A stretch of 64,000 bases of DNA from Peptoniphilus pacaensis (GCF_900088125.1 NZ_FLQT01000003.1:1735071-1799070); one strand, 5' to 3'. Shown: positions 9,206 through 20,665, numbered from the stretch's first letter. Notes: generated from the letters alone by a model not told the origin. A program made the numbers and translations.

Positions 9206-9553
9206 CTATTCTTCTTCCTCTTTGTCTTCTTTATCTGCCTTCCGTCCGGACTGTTTCGTAACATTCTTAACAGCCCATTTCATGATTTCCAAGCGCGTCT
9301 TCATGCCCGTCGATTCGATGACGATCACGTCGGCTTTCACTTGGACGATCTTTCCGACGATGCCGCCGTAAGTATAAACGACGTCACCGACTGCAAGGTT
9401 TTCCATCATTTTGAGCGCTTCCTTCTCCTTCTTCTTATTCGGACGAATAATACCGAAGTAGAAAATAGCGATCATTAAAACAATAGAGATTAGTGTAGGG
9501 ACCATAGAATTTCCGCCATTCGCTTGGGAGAAAAGACCATTACCAAATTCCAT
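9206..9553 (-). CDS. yajC: Preprotein translocase accessory subunit YajC
   Basis: Small inner-membrane partner of SecDF in the Sec translocase, 115 aa. One membrane segment at about 20-35 is followed by RPNKKKEKE, then the cytosolic domain with GDVVYTYGGIVGKI and a highly charged acidic tail (KEDKEEEE). The tail makes it slightly longer than the typical ~90-110 aa. It sits between tgt and scfA as in many clostridia. secD and secF, which often follow the scf genes, are not found here. Confidence 0.93.
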   Translation of the reverse strand: MEFGNGLFSQANGGNSMVPTLISIVLMIAIFYFGIIRPNKKKEKEALKMMENLAVGDVVYTYGGIVGKIVQVKADVIVIESTGMKTRLEIMKWAVKNVTKQSGRKADKEDKEEEE

Positions 9554-9566
9554 ACATACCTCCTAT

Positions 9567-11713
<2,147 letters not shown>

Positions 11714-11723
11714 GCTGTCCTTT

Positions 11724-12953
11724 CTATCTTAGTTCCGTGCCCGGATAGTAAAAGCTTAATATCTGTCTGTAATTCATGCCGCTTTTCGCCATATTAATGG
11801 CGCCGTATTGGCTGAGTCCCACACCGTGGCCATAGCCTATGCCGTTTAGAGTGATACTGCCGGAAATAGGCATGACGTCGCTAAAGCTCGACACTTGACC
11901 GACGGCTTTGCTCAGGCCGCTTGCACGAATAATCGAATCCGCATTGCCGGTGCGTATGCTTTTGGCGGTAATAATTCTCTCGTTGGCATATGGCTTTACG
12001 CCCTTGGATGTTATTACTGTCAAAGGCTTTTCGGACGTGCGGGCAATTTTATCGGTGCCGAAATTGGCACTTTTAATTTTGATAGAGCCCAATCTCATGC
12101 GGAATTGATTCCCCGTCACCACTTCTCTTCCAGCCGTACCGACGACGGCCATGGATTTAATCCGTCCCGTGGAAGAGCGTTCCAGCACTTCCAGAGCCGT
12201 GGGACGTCCCACCGAAGGAAAAGCCCTTTGAATATCGCCGGAGGAAAGGGTCGCCGTCCAAGTGGCGTTACGGGTATTCACCGATTGAGGGTCCTTTATG
12301 GCGATTAAATAAGGGCAGGGATTGCCGCCCCATACATCATCGATGGCTTCCGTCTCCCCGCCGCTGGTGGCGTGGAAAATGGTATTGGCCACTTCGCCCT
12401 TGTAGTATAAAATCTGACCTCTGGTTTCAGCCACAGCCCGATCCGTCATCGGCGATTCCACGCTCATGCCGGCATAGGCTTGGGATGCGCTGGAATCGTC
12501 CAAATTATAACCGTATTTCTCAAACTTATTCCAATTGGCATAGGCAAAGCTTCTGGAAATAACCGCCTGAGTCTTCAAGGCTTCGATGGGGGTCGTCGTG
12601 CCGATTTCTTTCGGCAGGACGCCGCGAATATAATCGTCCACATCTACGATGTTGACCGATTTCAAGGCATTGCCGGATTTTACGAAGCGCACATTGCCCC
12701 GATAAGGCTTACCGCCGATATTGATATAACCTAAAGACGATGAAAACACATCTGACTCAGTTACATTGGAAGCCGTGGCGACAAAGCTGTTTCCCACGGG
12801 GGATCCGTTGCGCATAATGCCGCCTTCGGATGACAGGGTTATGCTCGATGCCGTGGGCCCGACTTTTACATGAATGGGTCCCTGTGCGGCAAAAGCCGGT
12901 ACGCTGATAAAGAGACACGCGATAAGCACGAGAAGACTTAGTAATTTTTTCAT
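11724..12953 (-). CDS. SpoIID/LytB-domain secreted protein
   Basis: Exported protein of 409 aa with a clear signal peptide ([18 protein letters not shown] then PAFA-AQ). The SpoIID/LytB domain carries [32 protein letters not shown] and the C-terminal [13 protein letters not shown]. In Bacillus, SpoIID is a lytic transglycosylase of engulfment and LytB enhances an amidase. In this organism, with no sporulation gene in view, a vegetative wall-remodelling role is more likely; that is inference. Its ATG overlaps the ruvB stop (ATGA), an unusual tie to the Holliday-junction genes although the arrangement ruvB-spoIID-queA is seen in clostridia. Confidence 0.9.
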   Translation of the reverse strand: MKKLLSLLVLIACLFISVPAFAAQGPIHVKVGPTASSITLSSEGGIMRNGSPVGNSFVATASNVTESDVFSSSLGYINIGGKPYRGNVRFVKSGNALKSVNIVDVDDYIRGVLPKEIGTTTPIEALKTQAVISRSFAYANWNKFEKYGYNLDDSSASQAYAGMSVESPMTDRAVAETRGQILYYKGEVANTIFHATSGGETEAIDDVWGGNPCPYLIAIKDPQSVNTRNATWTATLSSGDIQRAFPSVGRPTALEVLERSSTGRIKSMAVVGTAGREVVTGNQFRMRLGSIKIKSANFGTDKIARTSEKPLTVITSKGVKPYANERIITAKSIRTGNADSIIRASGLSKAVGQVSSFSDVMPISGSITLNGIGYGHGVGLSQYGAINMAKSGMNYRQILSFYYPGTELR

Positions 12954-13960
12954 GACTCGTCCTTTCTGTAGGGGATTCCCAGGTGATCGTAGGCCCGTTT
13001 TGTGGCCATGCGTCCTCGGGGCGTCCGTTGAACAAAGTTAATTTGCAGCAAATAGGGTTCGTAGACGTCTTCGATGGTGATGCGCTCTTCGCCGATGGTC
13101 GCCGCAAGGGTGTCGATTCCCACGGGACGGCCTTCGTAATCCAAAATCATGGTCCGCAAAATCTTTCGGTCCAAATCATCCAAGCCGTAATCATCCACAT
13201 CTAAAAGACGCAGACCTTCCTTCGCCACGTCTTCGTCGATAAGACCGTTCCGTTTCACCTCTGCAAAATCCCGAATCCGCTTTAAGAGGCGATTGGCGAT
13301 TCGCGGAGTACCTCGGCTACGCTTGGCGATTTCCATGGCACCGGAAGTGCTCAAGGGTATATTTAAAATCTCCGAGGAGCGAAGCAAAATGGTCTTTAAA
13401 CTTTCCGCATCGTAGAGTTCCAAATTCAGGAGCACGCCGAAGCGGTCCCTCAATGGGGACGCCAGCTGGCCGGAGCGGGTGGTGGCGCCGATTAATGTAA
13501 AGTGGTTGAGGTCCAGGCGCAGAGACCTTGCCGAAGGCCCCTTCCCAACGATAATGTCCAAGGCAAAGTCTTCCATGGCCGGGTAGAGAATTTCTTCCAC
13601 CGTGCGAGGAATGCGGTGAATTTCGTCGATAAAGAGTACGTCATTTTCATCTAAGTTGGTCAATATACTGGCCAAATCGCCGGGCCGCTCGATGGCCGGT
13701 CCCGAGGTCACCCGCATATTGACGTGCATTTCGTTGGCAATAATATTGGCGAGGGTTGTCTTCCCCAAACCCGGCGGCCCGCTTAACAGGGCGTGGTCCA
13801 GAGATTCGTCCCGACGCCGAGCCGCTTCGATAAAAATCTCCAGCTTTTCCTTCGCCTTGTCCTGGCCGATGTATTCCGATAAAAACTTGGGTCGAAGGGC
13901 CACCTCTATTCGCTCTTCCTGAGGCAAAACGGTTTTTGATACTAATCGTTCCTCTTCCAT
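12950..13960 (-). CDS. ruvB: Holliday junction branch-migration ATPase RuvB
   Basis: Hexameric AAA+ motor that drives branch migration with RuvA. 336 aa. Walker A is [10 protein letters not shown], Walker [10 protein letters not shown], sensor 1 region [11 protein letters not shown], and the Arg-finger region SPLRDRFG. The C-terminal winged helix ends with [11 protein letters not shown] and [21 protein letters not shown] precedes the ATG. It lies 9 bases downstream of ruvA in a ruvC-ruvA-ruvB operon. Confidence 0.98.
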   Translation of the reverse strand: MEEERLVSKTVLPQEERIEVALRPKFLSEYIGQDKAKEKLEIFIEAARRRDESLDHALLSGPPGLGKTTLANIIANEMHVNMRVTSGPAIERPGDLASILTNLDENDVLFIDEIHRIPRTVEEILYPAMEDFALDIIVGKGPSARSLRLDLNHFTLIGATTRSGQLASPLRDRFGVLLNLELYDAESLKTILLRSSEILNIPLSTSGAMEIAKRSRGTPRIANRLLKRIRDFAEVKRNGLIDEDVAKEGLRLLDVDDYGLDDLDRKILRTMILDYEGRPVGIDTLAATIGEERITIEDVYEPYLLQINFVQRTPRGRMATKRAYDHLGIPYRKDES

Positions 13961-13969
13961 AGGCCCTCC

Positions 13970-14560
13970 TTACCCTTTCATGGCCAGGCGCTTCAGCGCC
14001 TCTTTAAGCACAATTTCCACATCGTCGCTGTCGATGCCCTTGACGGCATCCCTCGCCTCATTCGGCGAATAGCCCAGGCTGATCAGAGCGTCGAGGGCAT
14101 CTTGTTGCGGTTCGGCTCTACTCGTTTGCACCACGTCCGCCGTCGGTGCCACGGGATGCAGATCCTTCATCTTGTCCTTCAGCTCTAAAATCAAGCGCTG
14201 CGCCGTCTTTTTGCCGATTCCCGGCGCCTCCGTCAGGGATTTTGCGTCGCCGTTTTGAATAAAGTAAATGACATCGCCTGCAGAAAAACGACTGAAAATT
14301 CCCATGGCGACTTTCGGCCCAACGCCGCTGACGCCGATTAAGAGGAGAAACAGTTCCCGGTCCTCCTCATCAAGAAATCCGAAGAGCGAAAAACCGTCGT
14401 CCTTTACCTGAAGATAGGTGTAAAGCACCACCTCATCTCCCTCGTCGAGGCGGCCTAAATTCGGCCCGGGTAAAAAGACCCTCAGTCCGAAACTTCCCGA
14501 CTCGACGACGACGCCGTCCAATCTTTTTTCTAAAATAATGCCGCGCAAGCGATCGATCAT
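13970..14560 (-). CDS. ruvA: Holliday junction DNA-binding subunit RuvA
   Basis: Tetrameric junction-binding partner of RuvB, 196 aa. N-terminal OB fold (MIDRLRGIILEKR to about 62), tandem helix-hairpin-helix motifs (LLIGVSGVGPKVAM and EAPGIGKKTAQRLI), and the C-terminal RuvB-binding domain from about 145 (ALDALISLGYSPNEA). All three domains are present and normal in length. It follows ruvC by 7 bases. Confidence 0.97.
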   Translation of the reverse strand: MIDRLRGIILEKRLDGVVVESGSFGLRVFLPGPNLGRLDEGDEVVLYTYLQVKDDGFSLFGFLDEEDRELFLLLIGVSGVGPKVAMGIFSRFSAGDVIYFIQNGDAKSLTEAPGIGKKTAQRLILELKDKMKDLHPVAPTADVVQTSRAEPQQDALDALISLGYSPNEARDAVKGIDSDDVEIVLKEALKRLAMKG

Positions 14561-14567
14561 ATCCCAC

Positions 14568-15062
14568 CTACTTTAATTCAAAATGTTCCTTGCTCTTCGC
14601 CGAATGAATATGGGTGATGGCGATGGCCAGTCCGTCGGCGGCATCATCCGGCTTTGGAATGGCTTTTAAATTCAAAAACATCTTCACCATTTCCTGTACC
14701 TGATGTTTTTCCGCGCGGCCGTAGCCCACCACGGCCTGCTTAATCTGCAGAGGCGTGTATTCGTAAATGGGAAGCCCCATTTCCATGCAAGTTAAAATTT
14801 CCACGCCGCGAGCTTGGGCCACGGAAATGGCCGTAGTTATGTTTTTGTTGAAAAACAACTCCTCCATGGCCACTTCGCCGGGCTTCGTATCTTCGATGAT
14901 TTTTTTCAGCTCTACGTGAAGTTGAAACAGCCGCTTCGGGTAGTCCGTCTTGCTTCCCGTTTCGATGGTGCCGTATTCCACCGCCGTGAGTCGGTTGCCC
15001 GTCACGTCGATGATGCCGTAGCCCATGGTCGCCAGGCCAGGATCGATTCCCAATACTCTCAT
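14568..15062 (-). CDS. ruvC: Crossover junction endodeoxyribonuclease RuvC
   Basis: Resolves Holliday junctions by paired nicks; 164 aa. The acidic catalytic residues are D7 in VLGIDPGLATMGYG, a Glu in MEELFFNKN, and the Asp pair in PDDAADGLAIAITH. AGGAG lies 5 bases before the ATG. Only the terminator of the upstream gene separates it from that gene, so its transcription depends on read-through or on a promoter inside the upstream gene. Confidence 0.97.
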   Translation of the reverse strand: MRVLGIDPGLATMGYGIIDVTGNRLTAVEYGTIETGSKTDYPKRLFQLHVELKKIIEDTKPGEVAMEELFFNKNITTAISVAQARGVEILTCMEMGLPIYEYTPLQIKQAVVGYGRAEKHQVQEMVKMFLNLKAIPKPDDAADGLAIAITHIHSAKSKEHFELK

Positions 15063-15071
15063 AAAACTCCT

Positions 15072-15097
15072 TAAAAAAAGGGCCCTTGCGAGCCCTT
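15072..15097 (-). terminator. Intrinsic terminator after the unrecognised gene at 15101
   Basis: Minus-strand AAGGGC / GCCCTT stem with an 8-base loop followed by a run of seven T. It lies directly before ruvC. Confidence 0.7.
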
Positions 15098-15100
15098 CGG

Positions 15101-15859
15101 TTACGGATGATATCTTCTTAAGACGGAATCATTTATGCCGCGCCAGTATGCGGATAAGTAAATTCTCAATCCGTCTCGATATAAAAAATTCTTTAACTTG
15201 CGATTTAAACCGATCAGCTCTTCCCTCGTAAGGACGTAATCCGATTCGCGGTATAACTTTTTCGGGCTTAAAAAATCGACTTGCAGTTGCCGATCCACAT
15301 AGTGGTTTAAAGTTAATACCTTTCGCCTCAATACGACCTTCGAAAAGCGATTCGCCTCTTCTTTAATCCGGTTGCCGCCGCCGATATAGTTCATATGGCG
15401 TTCCATGGCTTCCTTCCTAAAGCGTCGCACGTCCTCGTGTTCGATGTCGTAGTGAAACAACACCTTGCGCTCAAACATATGACATAAGTCGATGTGGCGA
15501 AGGGCAATGACCTCAAGCTCATTGGCTTCTGAGGCCGCGTTGTAGCCGTATTTATAACCTGCCAAATACATAACCAGTTCAAAGCGGTTAATGTCGTCAT
15601 AGATGGCATTGGTTAAGCTGTTGGCAAAAATATCGCGATTCTCTTTACGACGCAGAAAAGACAAAATGTCCTTCTTTAGGTTTTTTATGGAAACGTATGA
15701 AGGGAAAATATTATGAATTTTCTCTTCCAGATCATACAAATTTAAAAGGAGCTGCATGGCCGAGCTGTCCGCACCATACAAAAACTTCTGCGTCAGCTTC
15801 GTTTTCATATCGACGAAATTCAACGTCTGTTGATTCAATTGCGCGTTTTGTACGGACAT
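15101..15859 (-). CDS. Unrecognised cytosolic protein, 252 aa
   Basis: I do not recognise a family. The predicted protein is largely helical and basic, with no signal peptide, membrane segment or nucleotide-binding motif. Seen are a charged middle part (KVLFHYDIEHEDVRRFRKEA) and a Tyr/Arg-rich C-terminus (FLYRDGLRIYLSAYWRG). An AAGGAGG ribosome site precedes the ATG at 15859, and it has its own plausible promoter and terminator, so it is a monocistronic, real gene. The helical plan weakly recalls the helical protein at 62650-63228, but I see no alignable motif. Confidence 0.75.
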   Translation of the reverse strand: MSVQNAQLNQQTLNFVDMKTKLTQKFLYGADSSAMQLLLNLYDLEEKIHNIFPSYVSIKNLKKDILSFLRRKENRDIFANSLTNAIYDDINRFELVMYLAGYKYGYNAASEANELEVIALRHIDLCHMFERKVLFHYDIEHEDVRRFRKEAMERHMNYIGGGNRIKEEANRFSKVVLRRKVLTLNHYVDRQLQVDFLSPKKLYRESDYVLTREELIGLNRKLKNFLYRDGLRIYLSAYWRGINDSVLRRYHP

Positions 15860-15882
15860 GCCTTTCCTCCTTATCGCTTTTT

Positions 15883-15911
15883 ATTTTATCATAAAGCGCG
15901 AAAGAGTTCAC
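15883..15911 (-). promoter_or_regulatory. Putative promoter of the gene at 15101-15859
   Basis: On the minus strand GTGAAC, 17 bases, TAAAAT. The -10 lies about 24 bases from the start codon. The -35 departs from consensus, so this is moderate evidence. Confidence 0.4.
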
Positions 15912-15917
15912 TACCTT

Positions 15918-16916
15918 TTACAGGATGTCTTCTCCACGCAGTTTTGCTTCAAGTAAAAAGTCGTCGGGCCAGACGGAGGCTTGCACTTCGCCAATGGATT
16001 TCTTTTCCAAAAAGAACATGCAAATCCGCGATTGGCCGATGCCTCCGCCCACGGTGTAAGGCAATTTGCCATCCATCAATGCTCTGTGGTAGTCCATTTC
16101 CATTCGATGGGTCTCACCGCTCAATTCCAATTGACGCATTAAACTGTCTTCGTCGACGCGAATCCCCATGGAAGACAGCTCAATGACGGCATCCGTCGTG
16201 GGATTATAGAAAAGAATATCCCCGTTTAAATCCCAATCGTCGTAGTCCGGGCTTCTGCCGTCGTGGGGCTTGCCGCCGGCAAGGTCTTTTCCGATTCCTT
16301 GCAAAAAGACCGCCTTTTTCTCCTTACAGATGGCGTACTCTCTTTCCTTGGGACTCATATCCGGATATCTGTCTTCCAGCTCCTGAGCCGTCATAAAGTA
16401 GATAGACGACGGCAATTTTTTTGTAAGAATATAAGGATACACGCTGTTAATGTAGGTCTCCGTCCGAAGGAAAACCGCGTAGATTTCCGAAACGATAAAA
16501 TGCAGATAGGCTTCGGTGCGGTCTTCTTTGCGAATCACTTTTTCCCAGTCCCATTGGTCCACGTAAATGGAGTGGATGTCATCCAGCTCTTCGTCGGGAC
16601 GAATGGCGTTCATGTCCGTGTAAAGACCTTCGTAATAATTAAAGCCATAAGCTTTTAAAGCATTGCGCTTCCATTTCGCCAAGGACTGCACGATTTCCAC
16701 GTCGATATCGTACTTACGCAACTTAAAGGACACGGCTTTTTCAACGCCGCTTAAATTGTCGTTTAAACCCGTTTCCGGCCGCACAAACAAAGGCGCCGAT
16801 ACCCGGGTTAAGTTTAATGTATTGGCCAAGTCCCGTTCAAAGTAATCCTTTAAACTTTTTATGGCGATTTGTGTTTCTTTAATGGTAAATTTTGTCGCTT
16901 CAGAATTGTTTCTCAT
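15918..16916 (-). CDS. asnA: Aspartate--ammonia ligase
   Basis: ATP-dependent synthesis of asparagine from aspartate and ammonia, releasing AMP; class II aaRS-like fold. 332 aa, the normal AsnA length. Landmarks: KDYFERDLANTLNLTRVSAPLFV-like N-terminus, IHSIYVDQWDWEK, GSDLNGDI-like DWDLNGDILFYNP, and the C-terminal GGGIGQSRICMF. AAGGAGTTAGT precedes the ATG. The gene stands behind a T-box leader, so it should be induced when tRNA-Asn is uncharged. Confidence 0.97.
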   Translation of the reverse strand: MRNNSEATKFTIKETQIAIKSLKDYFERDLANTLNLTRVSAPLFVRPETGLNDNLSGVEKAVSFKLRKYDIDVEIVQSLAKWKRNALKAYGFNYYEGLYTDMNAIRPDEELDDIHSIYVDQWDWEKVIRKEDRTEAYLHFIVSEIYAVFLRTETYINSVYPYILTKKLPSSIYFMTAQELEDRYPDMSPKEREYAICKEKKAVFLQGIGKDLAGGKPHDGRSPDYDDWDLNGDILFYNPTTDAVIELSSMGIRVDEDSLMRQLELSGETHRMEMDYHRALMDGKLPYTVGGGIGQSRICMFFLEKKSIGEVQASVWPDDFLLEAKLRGEDIL

Positions 16917-16930
16917 ACTAACTCCTTAAA

Positions 16931-17137
16931 TAAAAAAGCGAATTCTTCATCAAACGGACGAAAAATTCGCTATGCCACCTGTTCGAGTACTTCATACTCT
17001 ATTACTAAATAACGGGTAAAACCGTCTGCCCTTTTGAGAGCAGAACCTCCGAGATGTTTTCCATAGGTGCTTCAAGACATCTTTCACCGTCATGCCTCGC
17101 TGGATAGAAGCGATCCTACTTCCCTTCTCTTCTAAGG
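16931..17137 (-). promoter_or_regulatory. T-box riboswitch leader of asnA
   Basis: Reading the minus strand: a long stem I region with AAGTAG and a distal GGTGAAAGA loop (about 17137-17041), then GAACAGGTGGCATAGCG (16968-16984), which is the T-box antiterminator bulge. It then has a terminator AGCGAATT...AATTCGCT at 16937-16971 with a T run at 16931-16936. The UGGC in the bulge would pair with the GCCA end of a tRNA with discriminator G, which fits tRNA-Asn. An AAC triplet at 17058-17056 is a possible specifier codon. Family and mechanism are established; the specifier assignment is inference. Confidence 0.85.
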
Positions 17138-17773
17138 TTATGCCATTTGAACTTGTCCGACCTTTTCGTAACTTAAGGCCGCTTCACAAATAACGTTCGA
17201 TATAAACACATTGATCATGTAGGCAAAATTTGCATCATTCTCAAATGTGATGGTCTCTTTTTTATAAAGCGCGACTAAAGACGCGATCTGATCTTTCACA
17301 TAGACTCTTAAATCGTCTTTATTTCCGTGAAAGCTGCCCATGTCAAAGCCGCGAATAGAGTCGCGATCGATGCCGTGTTTTTTTACATGGCGATTTAACT
17401 CTTTTTCGTAACTCATATGAGCGTGCAAGTCTTTCATGGACGTGCAACGAATGCGCCGCGCGTGGGGATGGGTCATGTAGTCGCAAAGATAGTGGCTAAT
17501 GACGCCGATCTTATAGCTTACCGGAAGATTTAAAAGATCCTTCCATGCCGTATCACGAAGCAATTCAGACATATAGGGGACGATGGATACGATCTTGTCC
17601 ACGATATAGTCGATGCTTTCGTCATAGTAATGGGGAATAAATTTGTACTTCGGATAAATATCCGGTGCAATGGACCCGCGTAACATTTTGGATTCGTCTA
17701 AAATGATGCCGTAATCCTGCATGATGCGGTCTCTTAATTCACCAGCTATAATGCGATGTGTTTCAGGTACCAT
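17138..17773 (-). CDS. Zinc-dependent phospholipase C family protein
   Basis: 211-residue protein of the bacterial zinc-dependent phospholipase C fold. Seen: MVPETHRIIAGEL with an early His, GSIAPDIYPKYKFIPHYYDES, and GVISHYLCDYMTHPHAR with His/Asp ligands typical of the family. There is no signal peptide, so it is probably cytosolic and perhaps not a secreted toxin-type phospholipase. The ATG at 17773 is chosen because AAAGGAG lies 5 bases before it; an in-frame GTG two codons earlier has no space for a ribosome site. Substrate unknown. Confidence 0.75.
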   Translation of the reverse strand: MVPETHRIIAGELRDRIMQDYGIILDESKMLRGSIAPDIYPKYKFIPHYYDESIDYIVDKIVSIVPYMSELLRDTAWKDLLNLPVSYKIGVISHYLCDYMTHPHARRIRCTSMKDLHAHMSYEKELNRHVKKHGIDRDSIRGFDMGSFHGNKDDLRVYVKDQIASLVALYKKETITFENDANFAYMINVFISNVICEAALSYEKVGQVQMA

Positions 17774-17809
17774 GAACACTCCTTTGTCTTTATTCCAACT
17801 TACTAAGCT

Positions 17810-17837
17810 ATTATATCAAAATTTCCGAAATAAGCAA
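17810..17837 (-). promoter_or_regulatory. Promoter of the phospholipase C-like gene and asnA leader
   Basis: Minus strand TTGCTT, 16 bases, TATAAT with an extended TGA before the -10. It lies between the GH18 gene stop and the next start; it probably also feeds the asnA T-box leader, since no promoter is evident in the 17138-17200 region. Confidence 0.7.
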
Positions 17838-17840
17838 TTT

Positions 17841-19511
17841 TTATTGGTACGGATACTGGTATTTGCTGAATTGATCCGCCATGGCAGTCCATACGTCCGG
17901 CGTTTCAAAGCCCAACCGCCAGGAGGAGATCCCGGCAAGATTGTATTTGCGCATAAGCGATACTTTCCATGCCACGGATTCCGCATTTTCGATCCAAATT
18001 TTCTCGCTCTTTCCGTTGACGTCTTGATTGATGGTGTATTGTTTTGCATCCTCGTCCCAAGTGGGATTCAAGTTGTGAGACTTGACGTAATCAGAGGTGG
18101 TTTGCATGCCCACGGCGCTGGAAGTCAGACCGCCTTCTCCCTCTTTCCATAAACGGGCGTAGAAGGGCACCGACAGAATAAATTTTTCCGGCGGAATGTC
18201 TTTTAAGCTGACATTGACATTCCCTTCCACCCATTTGTATTCGGCAACGGATCCGGGCTTGTCGGAACTGCCCCAATGTTGGTCGTAGGCCATGAGAACG
18301 ACGTAGTCGCAACATTCGGCCAACGCTTTTCGGTCGTAGAGTTCATTTTTTACATTTTTTGAAATCTGCGGCGTCACGCAAACGGAGACGAGAAGATTTT
18401 CCGCCTTCGCGGCATCGGAAACTTCCTTGACGAAAGCCGTTAAAGCGTCGCGATCTTCCACGTTCATATTTTCAAAGTCGATATTAATGCCCTTCATGCC
18501 GTAGGACTTGGTAAAGTTAATTAAAGTCGCTACCGCTTTTTTACGGGCTTCTTCGTTTTGAAGGAATTGATGGGTTAAGTCCGGATCAAAGCTGTTGTCC
18601 AAATAAGCCCAGGTCGCAATGCCCAGCTTCGCATAGTTTTCTACATAGCGAATATCGCCGCGGTCGCGAATATCCCCTTGCGGATTTTCTACAGAGAACC
18701 AAGTAGGAATGACGACGTCCAGCCCTTCGATCTTCTTAATGCCGGTAACCACCTCGTCCTTCACTTGGGCATAGGTGTAGTCGTAGGTGATGTTCAAAGG
18801 CTTTTTAATGGCCGATTGCTGAACAAGACCGCTGTCCGCAGTATACTCCCCGCCGTCCAAGGTCTCGACCTTTATATTATCCTCGCGGATCCAGCCTAGG
18901 TATCCGTCTTGCTCTCTGACGTGATACCAGTCGTCTTTTTTGCCGTAAACCCAAAGCTTGCTATCGGCATCTAATGTGGCGACGATGGGCGAATCCGTGG
19001 TGTTCGATTCGCGGAGATTGACGCCGTCGCCGGACAAACTGCCGACGGCGTGTTTCTTCATGCGATTATCCATGATCAACACGTTTTTATCTTTTTCGTA
19101 ATTCATGCGAATGGGATAATCGTGAATAAAAGCTTCCACCGGGATAAAGATTTGATCGTCTTTCTTCACTAACGGGTCTCTTAAGGCGATCTTCCCGCCG
19201 TTAATTGTCGCTTCCTTGCTGTCTAAGGGCAAAACTTTTTCGCCGCTGCGATTGTTAAAGACGACGGAATTTTTAGCTTCGTCGAAGCGCGCCGTTTCGT
19301 CGATGTATTTTTGAATTCCTTCCAAGGACATGAAGTACTGGCCGTCTTCACGCATGGCGTATTTTTTCGGCACGAGCTCGTCTTCATAGATCACGTGAAA
19401 GGATTTGTAAATTTCGGAATATTGATTGTTGCCGCCGGCTTTATTTAACACGGTGTAACCGCCAAACAGCAAGCCTGCGAAGACCAGTAGTAAAATAAGT
19501 AGTTTTTTCAT
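17841..19511 (-). CDS. Membrane-anchored GH18 protein with SH3 domain
   Basis: 556-residue surface glycosidase-like protein. An N-terminal hydrophobic segment (3-19) anchors or exports it. A copper-amine-oxidase-N-like region (about 40-150) is followed by a bacterial SH3 domain (about 153-215, GDGVNLRESNTTDSP). The GH18 TIM barrel then runs from about 235 to the end. The GH18 motif reads KGINIDFENMN: the catalytic Glu is present but the motif is relaxed compared with DGxDxDWE, as in spore-cortex/LysM-type GH18 proteins such as YaaH. A role in peptidoglycan or other glycan binding or cleavage is likely. The ribosome site (AGGTG) is modest. Confidence 0.85.
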   Translation of the reverse strand: MKKLLILLLVFAGLLFGGYTVLNKAGGNNQYSEIYKSFHVIYEDELVPKKYAMREDGQYFMSLEGIQKYIDETARFDEAKNSVVFNNRSGEKVLPLDSKEATINGGKIALRDPLVKKDDQIFIPVEAFIHDYPIRMNYEKDKNVLIMDNRMKKHAVGSLSGDGVNLRESNTTDSPIVATLDADSKLWVYGKKDDWYHVREQDGYLGWIREDNIKVETLDGGEYTADSGLVQQSAIKKPLNITYDYTYAQVKDEVVTGIKKIEGLDVVIPTWFSVENPQGDIRDRGDIRYVENYAKLGIATWAYLDNSFDPDLTHQFLQNEEARKKAVATLINFTKSYGMKGINIDFENMNVEDRDALTAFVKEVSDAAKAENLLVSVCVTPQISKNVKNELYDRKALAECCDYVVLMAYDQHWGSSDKPGSVAEYKWVEGNVNVSLKDIPPEKFILSVPFYARLWKEGEGGLTSSAVGMQTTSDYVKSHNLNPTWDEDAKQYTINQDVNGKSEKIWIENAESVAWKVSLMRKYNLAGISSWRLGFETPDVWTAMADQFSKYQYPYQ

Positions 19512-19543
19512 GGCACCTGCTACTTTCTTTGTTTCGAATAGAA

Positions 19544-19579
19544 TCTAAAAGAATAGGCACTGCCAGAGCAATGCCTATT
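19544..19579 (-). terminator. Intrinsic terminator of the ylxM-ffh-rplS operon
   Basis: Minus-strand stem AATAGGCATTGC / GCAGTGCCTATT with a TCTG loop and one G-T pair, then CTTTT. It lies five bases after the rplS stop. Confidence 0.8.
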
Positions 19580-19584
19580 AACAA

Positions 19585-19929
19585 TTAAAACTTCTTTTCT
19601 TTAACTTTTGCAGCCTTACCTTGACGATCACGTAAATAGTAAAGCTTGGCGCGACGAACTTTACCGCGCTTTAATACCTTGATTTCGGCAATTCTCGGGG
19701 AATGTACCGGGAAGGTTCTTTCTACGCCGACACCATAGGAAAGGCGTCTGACGGTAAAGGTTTCGTTGATGCTGCCGCCTTGGCGCTTAATGACGGTACC
19801 TTCGAATACTTGGATTCTTTCTCTGGCACCTTCGATAATGCGATAGTGAACTTGTACCGTATCGCCGACTTTAAAGTCAGGCAGATTGTCTTTTAATTGC
19901 GCTTGTTCAATGGATTTAATGATGTCCAT
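19585..19929 (-). CDS. rplS: 50S ribosomal protein L19
   Basis: Large-subunit protein at the 30S interface, 114 aa. Family landmarks are [43 protein letters not shown] and [12 protein letters not shown]. It overlaps the end of trmD by 14 bases, an arrangement that couples the two. It is the last gene of the operon, directly before the terminator. Confidence 0.98.
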   Translation of the reverse strand: MDIIKSIEQAQLKDNLPDFKVGDTVQVHYRIIEGARERIQVFEGTVIKRQGGSINETFTVRRLSYGVGVERTFPVHSPRIAEIKVLKRGKVRRAKLYYLRDRQGKAAKVKEKKF

Positions 19930-20665
19930 GTTTTTCCCCCTCTTGTTTTTCTTCCAGAGTTTTTAAAAAACTCTTATCCGACTCCGACAGTTCCGCGGAT
20001 TTAAGCAAATCCGGCCTACGTTCATAGGTAACTTTCAGAGCTTCTCTTCTTCTATATTCTTCGATTTTTCGGTGATTGCCGCTTAATAAAATATCGGGAA
20101 CACAATACCCTCTGAAATTATAGGGCCTGGTATAGTGGCCGTGTTCCAGAAGTCCTTGGCTGTGGGATTCTTCCACCGCCGAATCTTCGTTGCTCAAGAC
20201 TCCGTCGATCAATCGACTGATGCCGTCGATTAAAATCATGGAGCCCAGCTCCCCGCCGGAAAGCACATAATCACCGACAGAAATTTCCTCGTCTATATAG
20301 TGGTCCAACACGCGCTGGTCGATGCCCTCGTAGTGGCCGTTGACTAACACGATGTGTTCTTTCTTTGCCAATGTTTCCAGCTTCGCCTGATCCAGCACTT
20401 TCCCTCTGGGAGAAAGGTGAATGACGTAACCGTCCCAGCCGCGATTTTTTAAGATAGCGTCGGTCACGGGTTGCGCCTGCAGCACCATGCCGGGACCGCC
20501 GCCGTAACTATAGTCGTCCACATTGTTGTGTTTATCCGTGGTATAGTCGCGAATATTTACGCAATCCAGTTGAATCAAGCCATTGTCTACCGCACGGCCG
20601 ATGACGGAATAGCTCTTCATCGCATCGACGAACTCGGGAAACAGAGTTAATACGGTAAATCTCAT
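19916..20665 (-). CDS. trmD: tRNA (guanine-37-N1)-methyltransferase
   Basis: Makes m1G37 in tRNAs read with G at position 36, preventing frameshifts; SAM-dependent trefoil-knot (SPOUT) enzyme. 249 aa. The knot motifs [11 protein letters not shown] and [12 protein letters not shown] are intact, as is the C-terminal [19 protein letters not shown]-type segment. Its ATG overlaps the rimM stop (ATGA). Confidence 0.98.
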   Translation of the reverse strand: MRFTVLTLFPEFVDAMKSYSVIGRAVDNGLIQLDCVNIRDYTTDKHNNVDDYSYGGGPGMVLQAQPVTDAILKNRGWDGYVIHLSPRGKVLDQAKLETLAKKEHIVLVNGHYEGIDQRVLDHYIDEEISVGDYVLSGGELGSMILIDGISRLIDGVLSNEDSAVEESHSQGLLEHGHYTRPYNFRGYCVPDILLSGNHRKIEEYRRREALKVTYERRPDLLKSAELSESDKSFLKTLEEKQEGEKHGHH

